Source: Lineus longissimus
Taxonomy: Eukaryota; Nemertea; Pilidiophora; Heteronemertea; Lineidae
Direction: 5' to 3'
DNA: 64,000 nt
Assembly: GCF_910592395.1 (NCBI RefSeq)
Contig: NC_088315.1
Location: forward strand, 8,432,501 to 8,496,500
Positions within the stretch are counted from its first letter, which is position 1. Each line of letters opens with the position of its first letter. The translations under genes were made by a program, and so were the position numbers. A model generated the notes under the pieces. That model made no database searches. It saw only the letters and a program-made list of their open reading frames with translations, and was not told where the DNA came from. Below are positions 24,101-36,900 of this stretch, one piece after another.

Positions 24101-27100
24101 AAGTCCTTGTATCCCACCTTGTTGATATTTGGGAGGTGCTGTGTTGAGCGTGTTTTGTTTTCGGTACAGGTTTATGGTGTGTCCACTGTCAAGTTGTTAT
24201 TCAACTCTTTTAGCGTCAGCAGAAATGCGTAAGAGAGCTGGTATCCTTTTTTGGCATCAAATCCATTTTTGCTTCCCTATAGACACCCCAAAGCTATGGA
24301 CCTTTTCATAGAAGTTTGTTTGGGTGCCGACTATTCATGCATTTGACGCCCCGATTATTGGAGAAATGGATGGATTTCCTCTCGAGGGAATTCAGTTCCT
24401 CTGAAGATATTTCTCCTTATTATATTTCATGGATGAAGGGTTAAGCTCTCATTATTCTCATTCCCGCGTGACCGGCCAAGAATCTTCAGAATGGCGCGTC
24501 TGTATATTTGTAGATAACTTCGCCAACGCATCCAATATTGCTTTATTGATTTCTACGCCATACCAATCATTTGGTGAAAAAAACTCGATGGTTAACGTTT
24601 ATTAACGTTTCGAAAGAAACCTTTGAAACATCCAATGATTTGAATGGTGTCTTGTATGAATAGTTAATGCTACTGTGGTTTCAGATGCAGTGATATATTG
24701 GAAGGTGAACAATTTCTTCTTGTGCATTTACTGGTAATGCAGTATTTGCTGCTAAAACAGGATTCTGTCTTGCTCTTGTGCATTTACTTGTCTTTTCAAT
24801 ATTTGCTGCTGAAACTGGATTCTGTCTTGCTCTTGTGCATTTACTTGTCCTTTCAATATTTGCTGTTGAAACAGGATTCTGTCTTGCTCTTGTGCATTTA
24901 CTTGTCCTTTCAATATTTGCTGTTGAAACAGGATTCTGTCTTGCTCTTGTGCATTTACTTGTCCTTTCAATATTTGCTGCTGAAACTGGATTCTGTCTTG
25001 CTCTTGTGCATTTACTTGTCCTTTCAATATTTGCTGTTGAAACAGGATTCTGTCTTGCTCTTGTGCATTTACTTGTCTTTTCAATATTTGCTGTTGAAAC
25101 AGGATTCTGTCTTGCTCTTGTGCATTTACTTGTCCTTTCAATATTTGCTGCTGAAACAGGATTCTGTCTTGCTCTTGTGCATTTACTTGTCCTTTCAATA
25201 TTTGCTGCTGAAACAGGATTCTGTCTTGCTCTTGTGCATTTACTTGTCTTTTCAATATTTGCTGCTGAAACAGGATTCTGTCTTGCTCTTGTGCATTTAC
25301 TTGTCCTTTCAATATTTGCTGCTGAAACTGGATTCTGTCTTGCTCTTGTGCATTTACTTGTCCTTTCAATATTTGCTGTTGAAACAGGATTCTGTCTTGC
25401 TCTTGTGCATTTACTTGTCTTTTCAATATTTGCTGTTGAAACAGGATTCTGTCTTGCTCTTGTGCATTTACTTGTCCTTTCAATATTTGCTGCTGAAACA
25501 GGATTCTGTCTTGCTCTTGTGCATTTACTTGTCTTTTCAATATTTGCTGCTGAAACAGGATTCTGTCTTGCTCTTGTGCATTTACTTGTCCTTTCAATAT
25601 TTGCTGCTGAAACAGGATTCTGTCTTGCTCTTGTGCATTTACTTGTCCTTTCAATATTTGCTGCTGAAATGCATGCATTGATGCACTCCAGTGCTCATCA
25701 TGATCTTATGTTGCTGATACTGAACTGTGGTTTTCTTGACACAGAGCACAGCATAATTGGTCTGTCACATCAAAGTGGTTTAAATATAAATCGTCTTTTC
25801 TAATACAGCTCAAATCATTTCCACTGACATTCACCTGGGATATTCTTGATTTATGCATTTAGACATGGAAATCTGAAGAAGAAAAAAACAACTAGAATTT
25901 AATGAAAACTTATGATTGGAATGACGGATTTTTGATGGAGACATTGTGCTGTCAGAAATTTTAAGCAATTTCGAAAACGAAGATGATCTGATGCAGGAAA
26001 TTTGACATCTCCTCGATTCTAAATTTGTTTGTGCGAAATGGAAGTTATGACGACGTAATCGTAAATTCTGACTTTCATTCTCGAGGATTATTGCTAGCAT
26101 TTGAAAATTCCAAGCAAACGCAATAACGTCACGTTTGACATAAAGTTTTAAAGGAAAATGGATGTTGAAATTGACAACGTGCATGATGAGGATGGCAGCA
26201 ATAATGTCATGTTGGAACGGTGGTTGTCATCTCTCAATACGAGTCAACAGAAAGGAAATTATTGGTAAGTCAGAGCGAAGGTGTTTACTCATACACTAGC
26301 GCCATCTATAACCGTAAGATTTTTTCCACGAGAGTTTTCCCTGAAGCATCTCCTCTTGACCTTTAAAGGCGTACGCCGTTCGTTAAAAATTTGAAATTTG
26401 TAATTGCCGTTCTGTGGACAGATATACAAATACTAGAAATACAAAGTTTCAGCAAATCAGTATGCACAATAACTGTATTACAGCATTGTGTATAACTGCA
26501 TTTCTATTTTCCTGGACCGCCAGTAATTATGAACGGCGTACCCCTTTAAGAAGTGTTCACCCAAGTAGACTCAAAACTCACCATCAGTCAAGTTCCCTCA
26601 AGTGACATGTCCAGCAGCCATCAATAGATGCGGTTTGGCACGCCTGGATAGTGGCAATAATGGCCTCATTCTCCGGCTTTTTTGGTGACCATGTAAGCGT
26701 GAAATGTGAGGTAAGTACACAGTATGGGGCATTGTCGACTGAGATGTAGGCTTTACATGAATTTGTCAATAGGATACTGATCAAAGAACCATGCATGATT
26801 TTTTTCACCATATTGGGATCTCAAGTCATCTTTGAGCGAGATGCTCATGTAGTCACCTGTAAAAAGCCAGTGGACAAGTTCTTGGACCTGCAAACTGAGG
26901 AAGTTTTTCTGATGGTGATGGTTTTGTCAAAAGATGTTGGTTAAAGAACCGTACAGGATTGATTATTCATGGTCTAGCATCATCTCGATTCATTAAATAC
27001 AGTGGCGATGTATTCATCTGTAAAATGTCTGTAGATTCGAGTTCTTGATCTTGGTGATCTCAGAAATGTTGGCTTTGGGTTAAAGAATGGAGCATGATTA

Positions 27101-30100
27101 TTATTCATTGGACTGGAATGTCTTAGAAGTCATCTTCGAACTTGTTCTTTGTCAGGTGACTTCTTACTTTGCCTTTGACTTTGAAGGGTGGTTAGTGCCC
27201 ACTTTGGCAAACCTTTCCCGAACGACTGACTTGACGAAGACAGATCTCAACGCCTATTACAGAGCCAAGCAGAAGAGACTCATGGACCGAAGAGTTGGTG
27301 TATTTGACGCCGTCCTTTGAAGACAACTTTGTTAAAGTTTTCGAAGCTAGGATATTGACTAGAGGGGCAAAAAGATTGAAAAGTTATAATGCCTTCCAAG
27401 AGTTGTACCCAAAAACCCCCTCAGTCTTAGCCAGGCGTTCTGACGACTGTTCCACTCGAATATCAACAGCCAATCCTTGTCATCAAAGTCTTACCAGATG
27501 CCACTTGAGCATGTTCTTGATGGATTCACAACCTCGTGGGCCGTGAGATTACGTCCTTTGAAATGACCACGGTTACTGGAAACGATTCTCCAAGGAAAGA
27601 GTAACGATACCTTCTGAGAGTTGAACCCAGCACTTCCTGGATATTAGCCTGGTTTTCTAACTCTGTACCACAAACCTTCTTCTATCAACATCTAATCTGT
27701 CGCATCAAAGTCTTACCAGAGGCTACTTGAGCCTGTTCTAGATAGATTCATAACCTCGTGGGCCGTGAGATTACTTCCTTTGAGATGACCACGGTTGCTG
27801 GCAACCATTGTCCACTTGATTACCGAAGATTGGCTAGGTGCGCCTTTGATTTTGACTATCAACCAATATGGCATTCATAATTGGTTCATCAGTTGCTACA
27901 TGTAGCAGAGTGAGAAAGTTTTGTCAACATTATGAAAAAACCTATCTTTAAGGTGTTTTTTTATTTGTCATCCTTCCACAGCATCCCCCCCCCCATTTAC
28001 CCCCTCAGTTTTGCCCACACAGCGTCTTATCAAAAGCGTAAATGAAACATACTATACAGTCAGCATCGCGTTGCTTGCAGAGCAATCGAGGTAATGAAGC
28101 GTAGACGATGGCGACCTAAATTGGCCATCACACACAGCCAGTCTGATCAAAGTGTTTACTCGTCAATTCCCTCGTCGCTGGCTGGCACAGGTTACGCCGA
28201 ATCTACGTATAATGCCGCGATTGATACGAGGCAATGGCTGGGTGATTGAATTGCAGGAAACCGTAACAACAAATGAGAAAGATCGCGGCTCAATTTGCGG
28301 TCCATCACTGGGCAATTTGTGATGATGCGAATCTTGCTTGTGACCGGATGACAAGTGGACCGTATGGCTGGCCAATCATTTTAAGTAATGATCAGATAAT
28401 GAACGCATTGTTTGGGAAAGATCAATTATGACTTATTGTAGAATACAGTGACTCCTAATATCTTTACTTTTTTTTGAAGATGGCAAAATGAAGAAAAGCT
28501 GAATATTTGTGGGGTGGGAAGTTGAAAATGGGCGGAGGAAAGATTTAAAAAGCCAAAGTCTTAAATTGTTGTCTTTCTTTTCTACTTGCAGGTCAAATGA
28601 GGCCCCTAGTCTACAAAGGTAAGAATAATAGACAATCTAGAATTGGTAAATTAAAGGTAAAAGAAGTTTACGTGGTAAATTCAGGGAAAATAATTTTCCG
28701 GACTTCTGCACTGATCAGCAGCTTTGGTATGATATTGAAATATAGTGTGAAAGTTTCTAATTGTGTAAATACGCACTAAATAAATTTCAACATCGCCATT
28801 GTGTAATTTAGACAGCTGTACCAATACTATAGAATATGTCAGCAAATTTGTTAGCATAACGACTGCACTATCTGGATGTGTATTTTCTATTTTCCTGAAC
28901 CACCTGTGATACAATGAACATCAACGGTGCACCCCTCTAGTAGTATGGGATGGTCTTGTCATTCTGGTGTCTTATTAGCAAAATGCATTCCTCGATTCAC
29001 GATATTGTAAACGCCAAAACAAGATCACAGTTAGTTTCCCTCCAGACATACAGACAACCAGACACCGATATCAATATATGACTTAGGAACCAAACTGCTC
29101 AGATCATTCAGGAGTGAATATTGATCTTAATACGCTGATCACACAGAGATCAGCGAAGCTGTACCATCTACACTCTTCCGGGCCGGAAATGAGCTACCAG
29201 CGATCAAACAGTACGAATACTACCACATCATGGGGAGTCACTCGAAAGATGCTGGGTTGTTATATTAGATGATCGCTGGGAATTGTATATCGTATTGTTA
29301 GTGCTGTTATGATTGGTTGGCGCAGATTGCTTCCAATTAGTCAGGTCGGCATTGAGGAGCCGCAGTGGTAAACCAAGATTGGTGTATTTGCAGGGACGAG
29401 TATCTTTAAGAAGGACATTTCGGATGCTTTATCGAGAAGAGTTTAACTGTTTTGCTGCCAAGTGATGAGAATTCTACCAACAGGCACCCAATGACTCTTC
29501 TTGTGGTAACTTGCTATAATTCAGACTGCTGTCGGAACTAGGGAACTAACGTTGATGCTACAAGGGCTTCCCATACTTCCCGACACTCTCTAATAACTTG
29601 CTTCTTCATTTCCTGGCTTGTCAACATGACCATTGTTATCCCCTTAAGACTACATATGGATAAGAGCTAAGAATAACTGACTAAGATACTTTTCTAAAGA
29701 ATACTTAAGACTAAGATGCTGGATGTCAGGGAGGGGGGCTGGGGCACTTAGACGATTCATCATTTCCACAACTTTAAAGGGGTATGCCTTTCGTAATTAC
29801 TAGTGGTCTAGGAAAATAGAAAGTCAGTTATACACAATGCTATTGTACAGTCATCATGCATGCAACTTTGCCGAAACCTGGTATGTATCGTAATTGCATG
29901 TCAACACAAAGGTAATGGTGAAAGTTATACTCAGTACGTATTTACGCAATTTGAAATGTTCAAATTCAATTACAAATTTCAAATTTTGAAAGAATGGCAT
30001 TGGCCTTTAATGTCATGTTTTGATTCTCTGCTGATATGGTGCAAGGCAAAGACAAATGTCGCGAAAGTTAGGCTTATCAAACCAATGACCTCCTGGGTAG

Positions 30101-30866
30101 AATTGAACCACACTTACACTATACCACCACCGCCCCTCTGGACCGAAAACATGCGAGTTTCTGAGAATTAATAATTTGATTTTAAATATTTTGAAGTTGC
30201 GGTTGAAGCTAAAGTATATGATGAAATTGGTCTCTCAAAATGGATACTTTGACATGTCACTCCTGATTAATTGAAAATTTATGTTGTTAGAAAATTCCAA
30301 TTTCGTTACTGCAACAGACTTTACCTTAAAGGTTGCAGGCTTCTTTGTTAAGGTATTTCAATTTCATTGTGAATATCTGGTTATTAAATTTTCGTGCTAT
30401 TTCATTTCCGCGATTTTAATAACACGTTTTGATCTTTCGCTGATATTGGCGTGACCAAACAAATTCATTGAATGGGGGTGGATATTTCTTAAGTGCAATT
30501 TGGAGCTCATGAGAAGAGTATATTTGACGAGAGAAAGTATTTTCAAGAATTTAATTTTGAGATGTGGTGCCTGTTGAAAGACTTTAAGTGATCTTGTCAC
30601 AGCCACCAGGTTGTGACTTTGTCCCCATTGGACCAGTGTGGGATGAACGGAAAACTATGCTTTGTAGAATCTGTGGAAAGCGCACACCTCAGCTCCACCT
30701 CTTGTTACCCCATGAGTGCCTGCTATATGCTAAGGATGGAATCATTTTCTAGCCTCTGAAGCTAATTCAGTGCCAAATCTTTGGTGTCTAAAGGCAGTTT
30801 GGATCTTACATTTTTAGCTCACCTCTTAGCAGAGGTGAGCTTATCCCATACCGTGGCGTCCGTCGT

Positions 30867-30919
<53 letters not shown>

Positions 30920-33900
30920 CGTCGTCGTCCGTCGTCCGTTAGCAGGGCACGTTTCGTAACTGTTAGAGCTATTGAGTTGAAACTTGGTACACATGTACCC
31001 TTATGTAATGACACCTTGGAGACCAAGTTTCGGTCCGATTCGTTTCATGGTTTGGCCACCAGGGGGCCAAACGTTAAAAGTGAAAATATGCAATATCTCC
31101 CTTAATAGTAGTCGGGAAATTTTGAAAAAAATATGGTAGGTACTTCTAGCAAAGGTGCATCATATATCCTCCGCGTTTTTGATTTGACCTCCTTTTCAAG
31201 GTCACAGAGGTCAAATGGTGTAAATTGGCCGTTAGGATGTAACGATGGCACGTTTCTAAACTGCAATGACTATTGATACCAAATTTGGTACACATTTACC
31301 CCTTAGTCAGGTGATCTCAGGGACCGAAGTTTGGTCCAATATGATTCACCACTTGACCACCAGGGGGCAAAATCCAAAAACCTTAAAAATGTGATTATTC
31401 CTTAACTTCTTGCCCGATTGCCACCAATTTGATATCATGGGTACATCTAACCACCATACAGTATATGTCACACAGGTTTTTAATTTGACCTTCTTGTCAA
31501 GGTCACAAAGGTCAAATGGCGTAAAATTTGCCGTCAGGCCGTAACTATGGCACGTTTCTTAACTGCAATGACTATTGATCACAAATTAAGTACACATGTA
31601 CCCCTTGGTCAGGTGATCTCAGGTACCGAAGTTTGGTGCGATCTGATTTGCCGTTTGGCCTCCAGGGAGGGGGCCAAATCCTAAATTCTTCAAAATGCCA
31701 TTATTCCTAGTAATGACTTGCCCGATTGGCATCAATTTTATATCATAGGTACATCTAATTCTAACAACCATTCAATGTGTCACCCGGGTCTTCTTTGATT
31801 TGACCTGCTTTTCAAGGTCACAGAGGTCGAATGTACTGTAAATTGGCCATTTTGGGGAAATTGTAATTGCTTGGACCTACATCAAACCTAACACTACATG
31901 ACACAATACCATGCTCTTTATCCATCTTTCCTCCACATGAGGTGAGCACAATGGCCCTGGCCATTTCATTGCGTAATTATCTTAGGAAAAAGTCTGACAG
32001 ATTGACCATGTTTGCAAATGAATTTGTAAAAACAAGTAAAGGCTATAAAATTCTTCGTAAGAAGTGCTGCTTTTCTGAACCAATATGAAAAAGTCTGCCG
32101 ACCTTTTGTGTACCATGAGGTGGGTGCTTAAGAAGTTGGTATAAAGATGCAAGGGAAGTCGTTAATGCTGTGAAAAAGTTGGCTCTTCTTGAGAGCCAAG
32201 CCATTGCCACATCCTTAGCACCAATATACTTGGTAAAAAATATAATCTGATTGAGAACATACCGAGAAGAACATGTCATACAATCTTTATAGATAACCCG
32301 GAGTCATCCTACTCATGAAGATATTTTGTTACATAATTGTAAAGAAAAAGTCACAGACGCTGAAAAGATGTGCGAGAATGTCCCTTGGAGGCCATGGCAA
32401 TGTTGTGTGGTTGGTTAAATCTTAAATGAGTTGAGGAAAAGAGGAAAAAGTAGGATGATCAGTTTGAGGCAAAAAAAAAGGTATATAGTTGCCAGGTTTT
32501 GCTACAGTTTTTAGCTCAGCTGACAAAGTCAGCGGAGCTAGTCAAATAGCTATTCGATTGGTGTCCGTCCTTCCACCCATCCTGCCATCCTTCCATCCAT
32601 CCATCCATCTGTAGGCAAAGTTGGGCATTTTGTAATCATACAACCGAGGCACTTCAAATCTAGTCTTGCTTATAAACACCGCAGAAAATGTTGCTTACGG
32701 AAAAAAATTTGGGCGATTCGACTCAAATTCAGCTCCCCAGGGGGCAAAATGCGTAAATGAAAAAACAATTTTTTGACGCTCTATTCCAGCAGATAAAAGC
32801 TCGAAATAAAGTTGAAAAGGTCTTCATGATACAGAAGTTTTGATATAAAATAGATTAGTGTGGATTTATATCACCAGTTGGCGGTAGTGAGCAAAACTGT
32901 TGTTTGACCCCGGATGACCCCGCTTTAAATTTCCCGCCGGTTACCTGGAGTACTATCATCAAGAAAATGGCGGTGACCTTTTTATTTCTACCGGAGCGAT
33001 GATTTTGTAAGTGACAAATTTTCTTTTTTAAGCCTTTACGGAAACGTATTTTGGTACGAAACTTCACACGTTTATAGAAAAGATCAACGAGAATGTGTTC
33101 AAATGCCCTCATAACGATGAGTTCAACAGAATTTGGTCAAAACAACCTTCGAATGGAGTCAACTTTCTTTGCGAAATTGAAGCGACGACATCATTATTTA
33201 TCGTAATTTAGGGCCTGTGCAGATCTGAGTCCAGCTGATGGGCGATGTTTTGATTTGTGTTCAAACTATTGGAAACTTCGGAAATTAGTTCTATTAGTTC
33301 TACTATTCCGTAGGAGTATATTATAGCCATTGATGTTGACAGCTAAAAGCACGAAAACTTTGTTCAGGTTTCGCGTCCAATCACGTGACCTCTCCAACAC
33401 TCGATAATGCACTCTTTTCGTCCACGTTTTAGGCCAATCTTCGGCCTGAACATGAAATCTAATAAGCGCAGTACTTAAATCAGATGTTTCTCTCGCCTTG
33501 AAAACATTCCTGGGTAAAATCCATTGAGATTAGCCGAGTTAATCCACTTTTTCCGTGCCTAAAATCTCTGCCGCTGAATTCTATAAATAGAAACTATTAA
33601 CATCGCGGCAGTGTGGTTCCCATTGTGCGCCCTCCCACTTCACACCATGTCAGGAACTTTTACGGAGAGAGAGGGCGTGCGGTAAGAAGAATGGCCAAAA
33701 TGACGTCACGTTTTCCTGGCAATGTCTCTTTAATTGCCAGACCAGTCAAGCATTGGGAAAGCATCTTTAATTCAGACAACGTTAGAACTCGAAAAACGAA
33801 TATGTTAATTTGCAAAATTAAAAGCAGATTTCACCACTAACCAGCCAAATCGGAATACGACGGCACAAAATGTTCTCGCTTTCCTCCTGCTAAAAAACCT

Positions 33901-36900
33901 TGTTCCCGCACTCCTATTTTAATTTATCCCAAGGAATATGATATGATCTGTTTTCACTTTTTTGTAATTAAATGGTATTCATATAATGAGATCAATAGTA
34001 GTGTCCGTGTCAGATCCCATCATGGAGGTATAAATAATTATTTATACCTCCATGATCCCATCGTTCAACTAGTCTTCTCTCCCCAGGTGCCTCACACGGA
34101 CCTTCACGTACTCAAGACCAACTCTTACAATATCGCCCTCAAAACAACCCTGGAGTCATGAATTCACAGGTGCTCCTGTGAAATCTCAGTTCTAGTTTAT
34201 TTATCAAACTTTATCGAGGGTTACCCGGTTATCGAATCGAATGGATGTGTCGATCGTCGGGGCGGATTGATATGTGGTTAGGTTGTGCGTCCAAGGCGAT
34301 TACTAATAGGTCATTCAGTTAGTTTGAGAAAGATCATGATCATGAAGATGCGTGTTGTGTTATCATAACTGGAAAATAAGTTGAAGTTATTATTAGTACT
34401 ACGATTCTTACATGAGTAAAAAGTAGACGTTTTAAGCAACACAATAATGTTACTCCCATTTTTTCTGTAAAGCTATACTGAACTAGGGATATCTTCCGTT
34501 GCCTCCTGTAATATTTACATACCATGGCTGATTAGTTCAATCATATTTCATCCAGCTGGCAGCTCTGCATTGGAAATTTTAGTGGTATAACGTGTTCTCT
34601 TGACCTTTAAACAGTAGTATAAAGCCGATATTTACTACTTTATACCCTCAGTCCTATGTTATTAGGTCATATCCAGCTGAGCGCCAGGCCCTTGGGCCTC
34701 TTGTTGTTACATGGACGTCATATTTCGTCATCTTCAGCCTCAGGTCATCCTACTAATGACAACATTTCGTACGTTGTCTAACAAGAAAAAATTCCAAAGG
34801 TGGCAGTAGAAAAAATGACCGAAACTGAAAAAGTATGTGAGTTTGTCTCTGGGAGGCCATGTCAGTGTTGCCTCATCTGATGACCGTGTGATTGAGGTAG
34901 TTACAGGTGTCATCAGAGTTGACCTGATCCAAAGACTTAGGCTCTGACCTTAGACTTGAGGTAGTTACAGGTCCCATCAGAGTTGATCTAATCCGAAGAC
35001 TTGGGCTCTGACCTTAGACTTGAGGTAGTTACAGGTGCCATCAGAGTTGATCTGATCCAAAGACTTAGGCTCTGACCTTAGACTTGAGATAGTTACAGGT
35101 GCCATCAGAGTTAATCTGATCTGAAGACTCATCCTCTGACCTCAGACATTTGAATATAGTTGCCAAGGCTCTGTTGGTAATCTTGCCATCAATGTCATTG
35201 CTGGAATTTAAGTTGCCCTACTCAACACCCAAGAACATGGCCACGCTTAGTAAATAGATTGTCGTCCTCTTCATCCTTAATAAATCCTCTCATAAACGAT
35301 ATTTCGTATTTCGTACATCGTCTTCAAGAAAAAATTATGGACGCCAGTTTGTCCATGAATTGCCATTGCTATGTAGCTGAAGGATGTAATATTGACAAGA
35401 AGTGGTTACAGCTGCTTATCTTAGGTGAAGAAAAATTGGCCAGGATCAGACTTGGATGTGTTAGCCTGAAAGATGGATCGAGGATAAGAACTGAGGTGGC
35501 TCAAAAGATGACATTCACCTCATTAGCTACTCGCGTCTATGCCATTAATGCTATCCTGTTAAGGTTTTTTAGCATGGTCAATCATTTTGCTATAAACGAG
35601 ATGGGCCAGCAGCGTAGTGGTAAGTGGGTTCATAATCTTGCTTCCGACTCTTGGAAGGATCACCGCTGTTTTGTCTTTGTCTCATGTTGAAAAAGAAATC
35701 TGTAAGCTTTGCTTAACTTGTTGCACATGTTAAGTGCAAGGTGCTCTTCGAATGAAAGGCCGTCGGTCCAGTGGGGGACTTAAAGTATTGGTTTGTCTGA
35801 CAGACTTGAATCCATTTAAGATGATGTTAGCAATACGATTTATTCCGGAGACAGTTTGTCAAGACGGGTCGCTAACATATTGAATTTCTCCTTGTCAGTT
35901 CAAAGCCTCGATAATCACGCTGGCATTTCTGATGTCACAATGTCTACCCAATATGAAAGGTTCCGTTGTCATTTGGAGATCCTGTCTGGTGTCTGGCAAG
36001 CATGACAAGTGGTATCTGGGCATGTCTTGCACTCTGATTTGGCCTTGTCTGAATCTGTCTAGGGGGAATGATGGTTCTGCTCCTGTTGTTCGTATATCCT
36101 TGCCGAGCTCAGACAAGCATGCCAAGTGGCTGGGTATCCTGTCCAACTCCTGACAAGCATGACAAGTGGTATTTGGCCTTGTCGCGGAGTCTAATCTTCT
36201 TCACTCTGCTCAAGGTGAATCTGCTCATATCGTTTGGGTATCGTTCCTGACCCACGCGACACCTCACAAGCTTGCCAAATGGTTTCTGACCTTGTCTTGG
36301 AGTCCGATCTTCTTTACTCTACAAAGGGCGAATGGTTTTGCTCATATCTTTTGGTAATTCTTCCCGAGAACTGAAATGTCAAGTATTTACCTCTTGCCAT
36401 TATGGCTTACTCCTACATGACACTTAGCTTCCCGCCAAGTAATGGCCAGTCTGGTCAATAGCTGCTAGTTGTAGCCTATGTTTGGCATTTGATGGGGACA
36501 TTCAATAGCTGTAATGATATTTATGACTGTTCCATACAATCGTTATATCTTATTACGTCGGTGTTGTTGATTTCTTTACGAGGAAGCGTATGAAACTTGG
36601 CAGTAAGTCAAGGCAGAAGAGGTTGGGAATTTTTTACGGAGGGTGATCATTTAGTTACAATAGGTTACCGAAGAAAAATATACCTGTCAAAATGTCCATG
36701 ACCTTATCTCTGGTTTCCCCTTGCCATCACGAGGAGTTGTCACTGTAACACCCTACCCTCATCTCAAGATCTCACCACCCTTTAATAATAAATGACCCTT
36801 TCTACTTCAGGCCTGCTAACAAGTCCATACCTCACTCGTCGCAGTCCCCATACTGTCCAGGAGAAGCAACCTCATCACTAGATCAGCTCACCCCTTTACT

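Noticed and set aside
24698-25803. Open frames of 308-341 codons on both strands
   Set aside because: They come from a 57-bp (19-codon) tandem repeat that leaves all frames open. Variant sites are not silent in any one frame, and no splice or start context supports coding.
30642-30750. Short frame with LCRICGKRT...H, zinc-finger-like
   Set aside because: There is only one C-x2-C and it is too short. No neighbouring transposase sequence is intact.
35259-35690. 143-codon open frame
   Set aside because: It overlaps a degraded SINE at its end, has low-complexity Ser at its start and shows no family resemblance.
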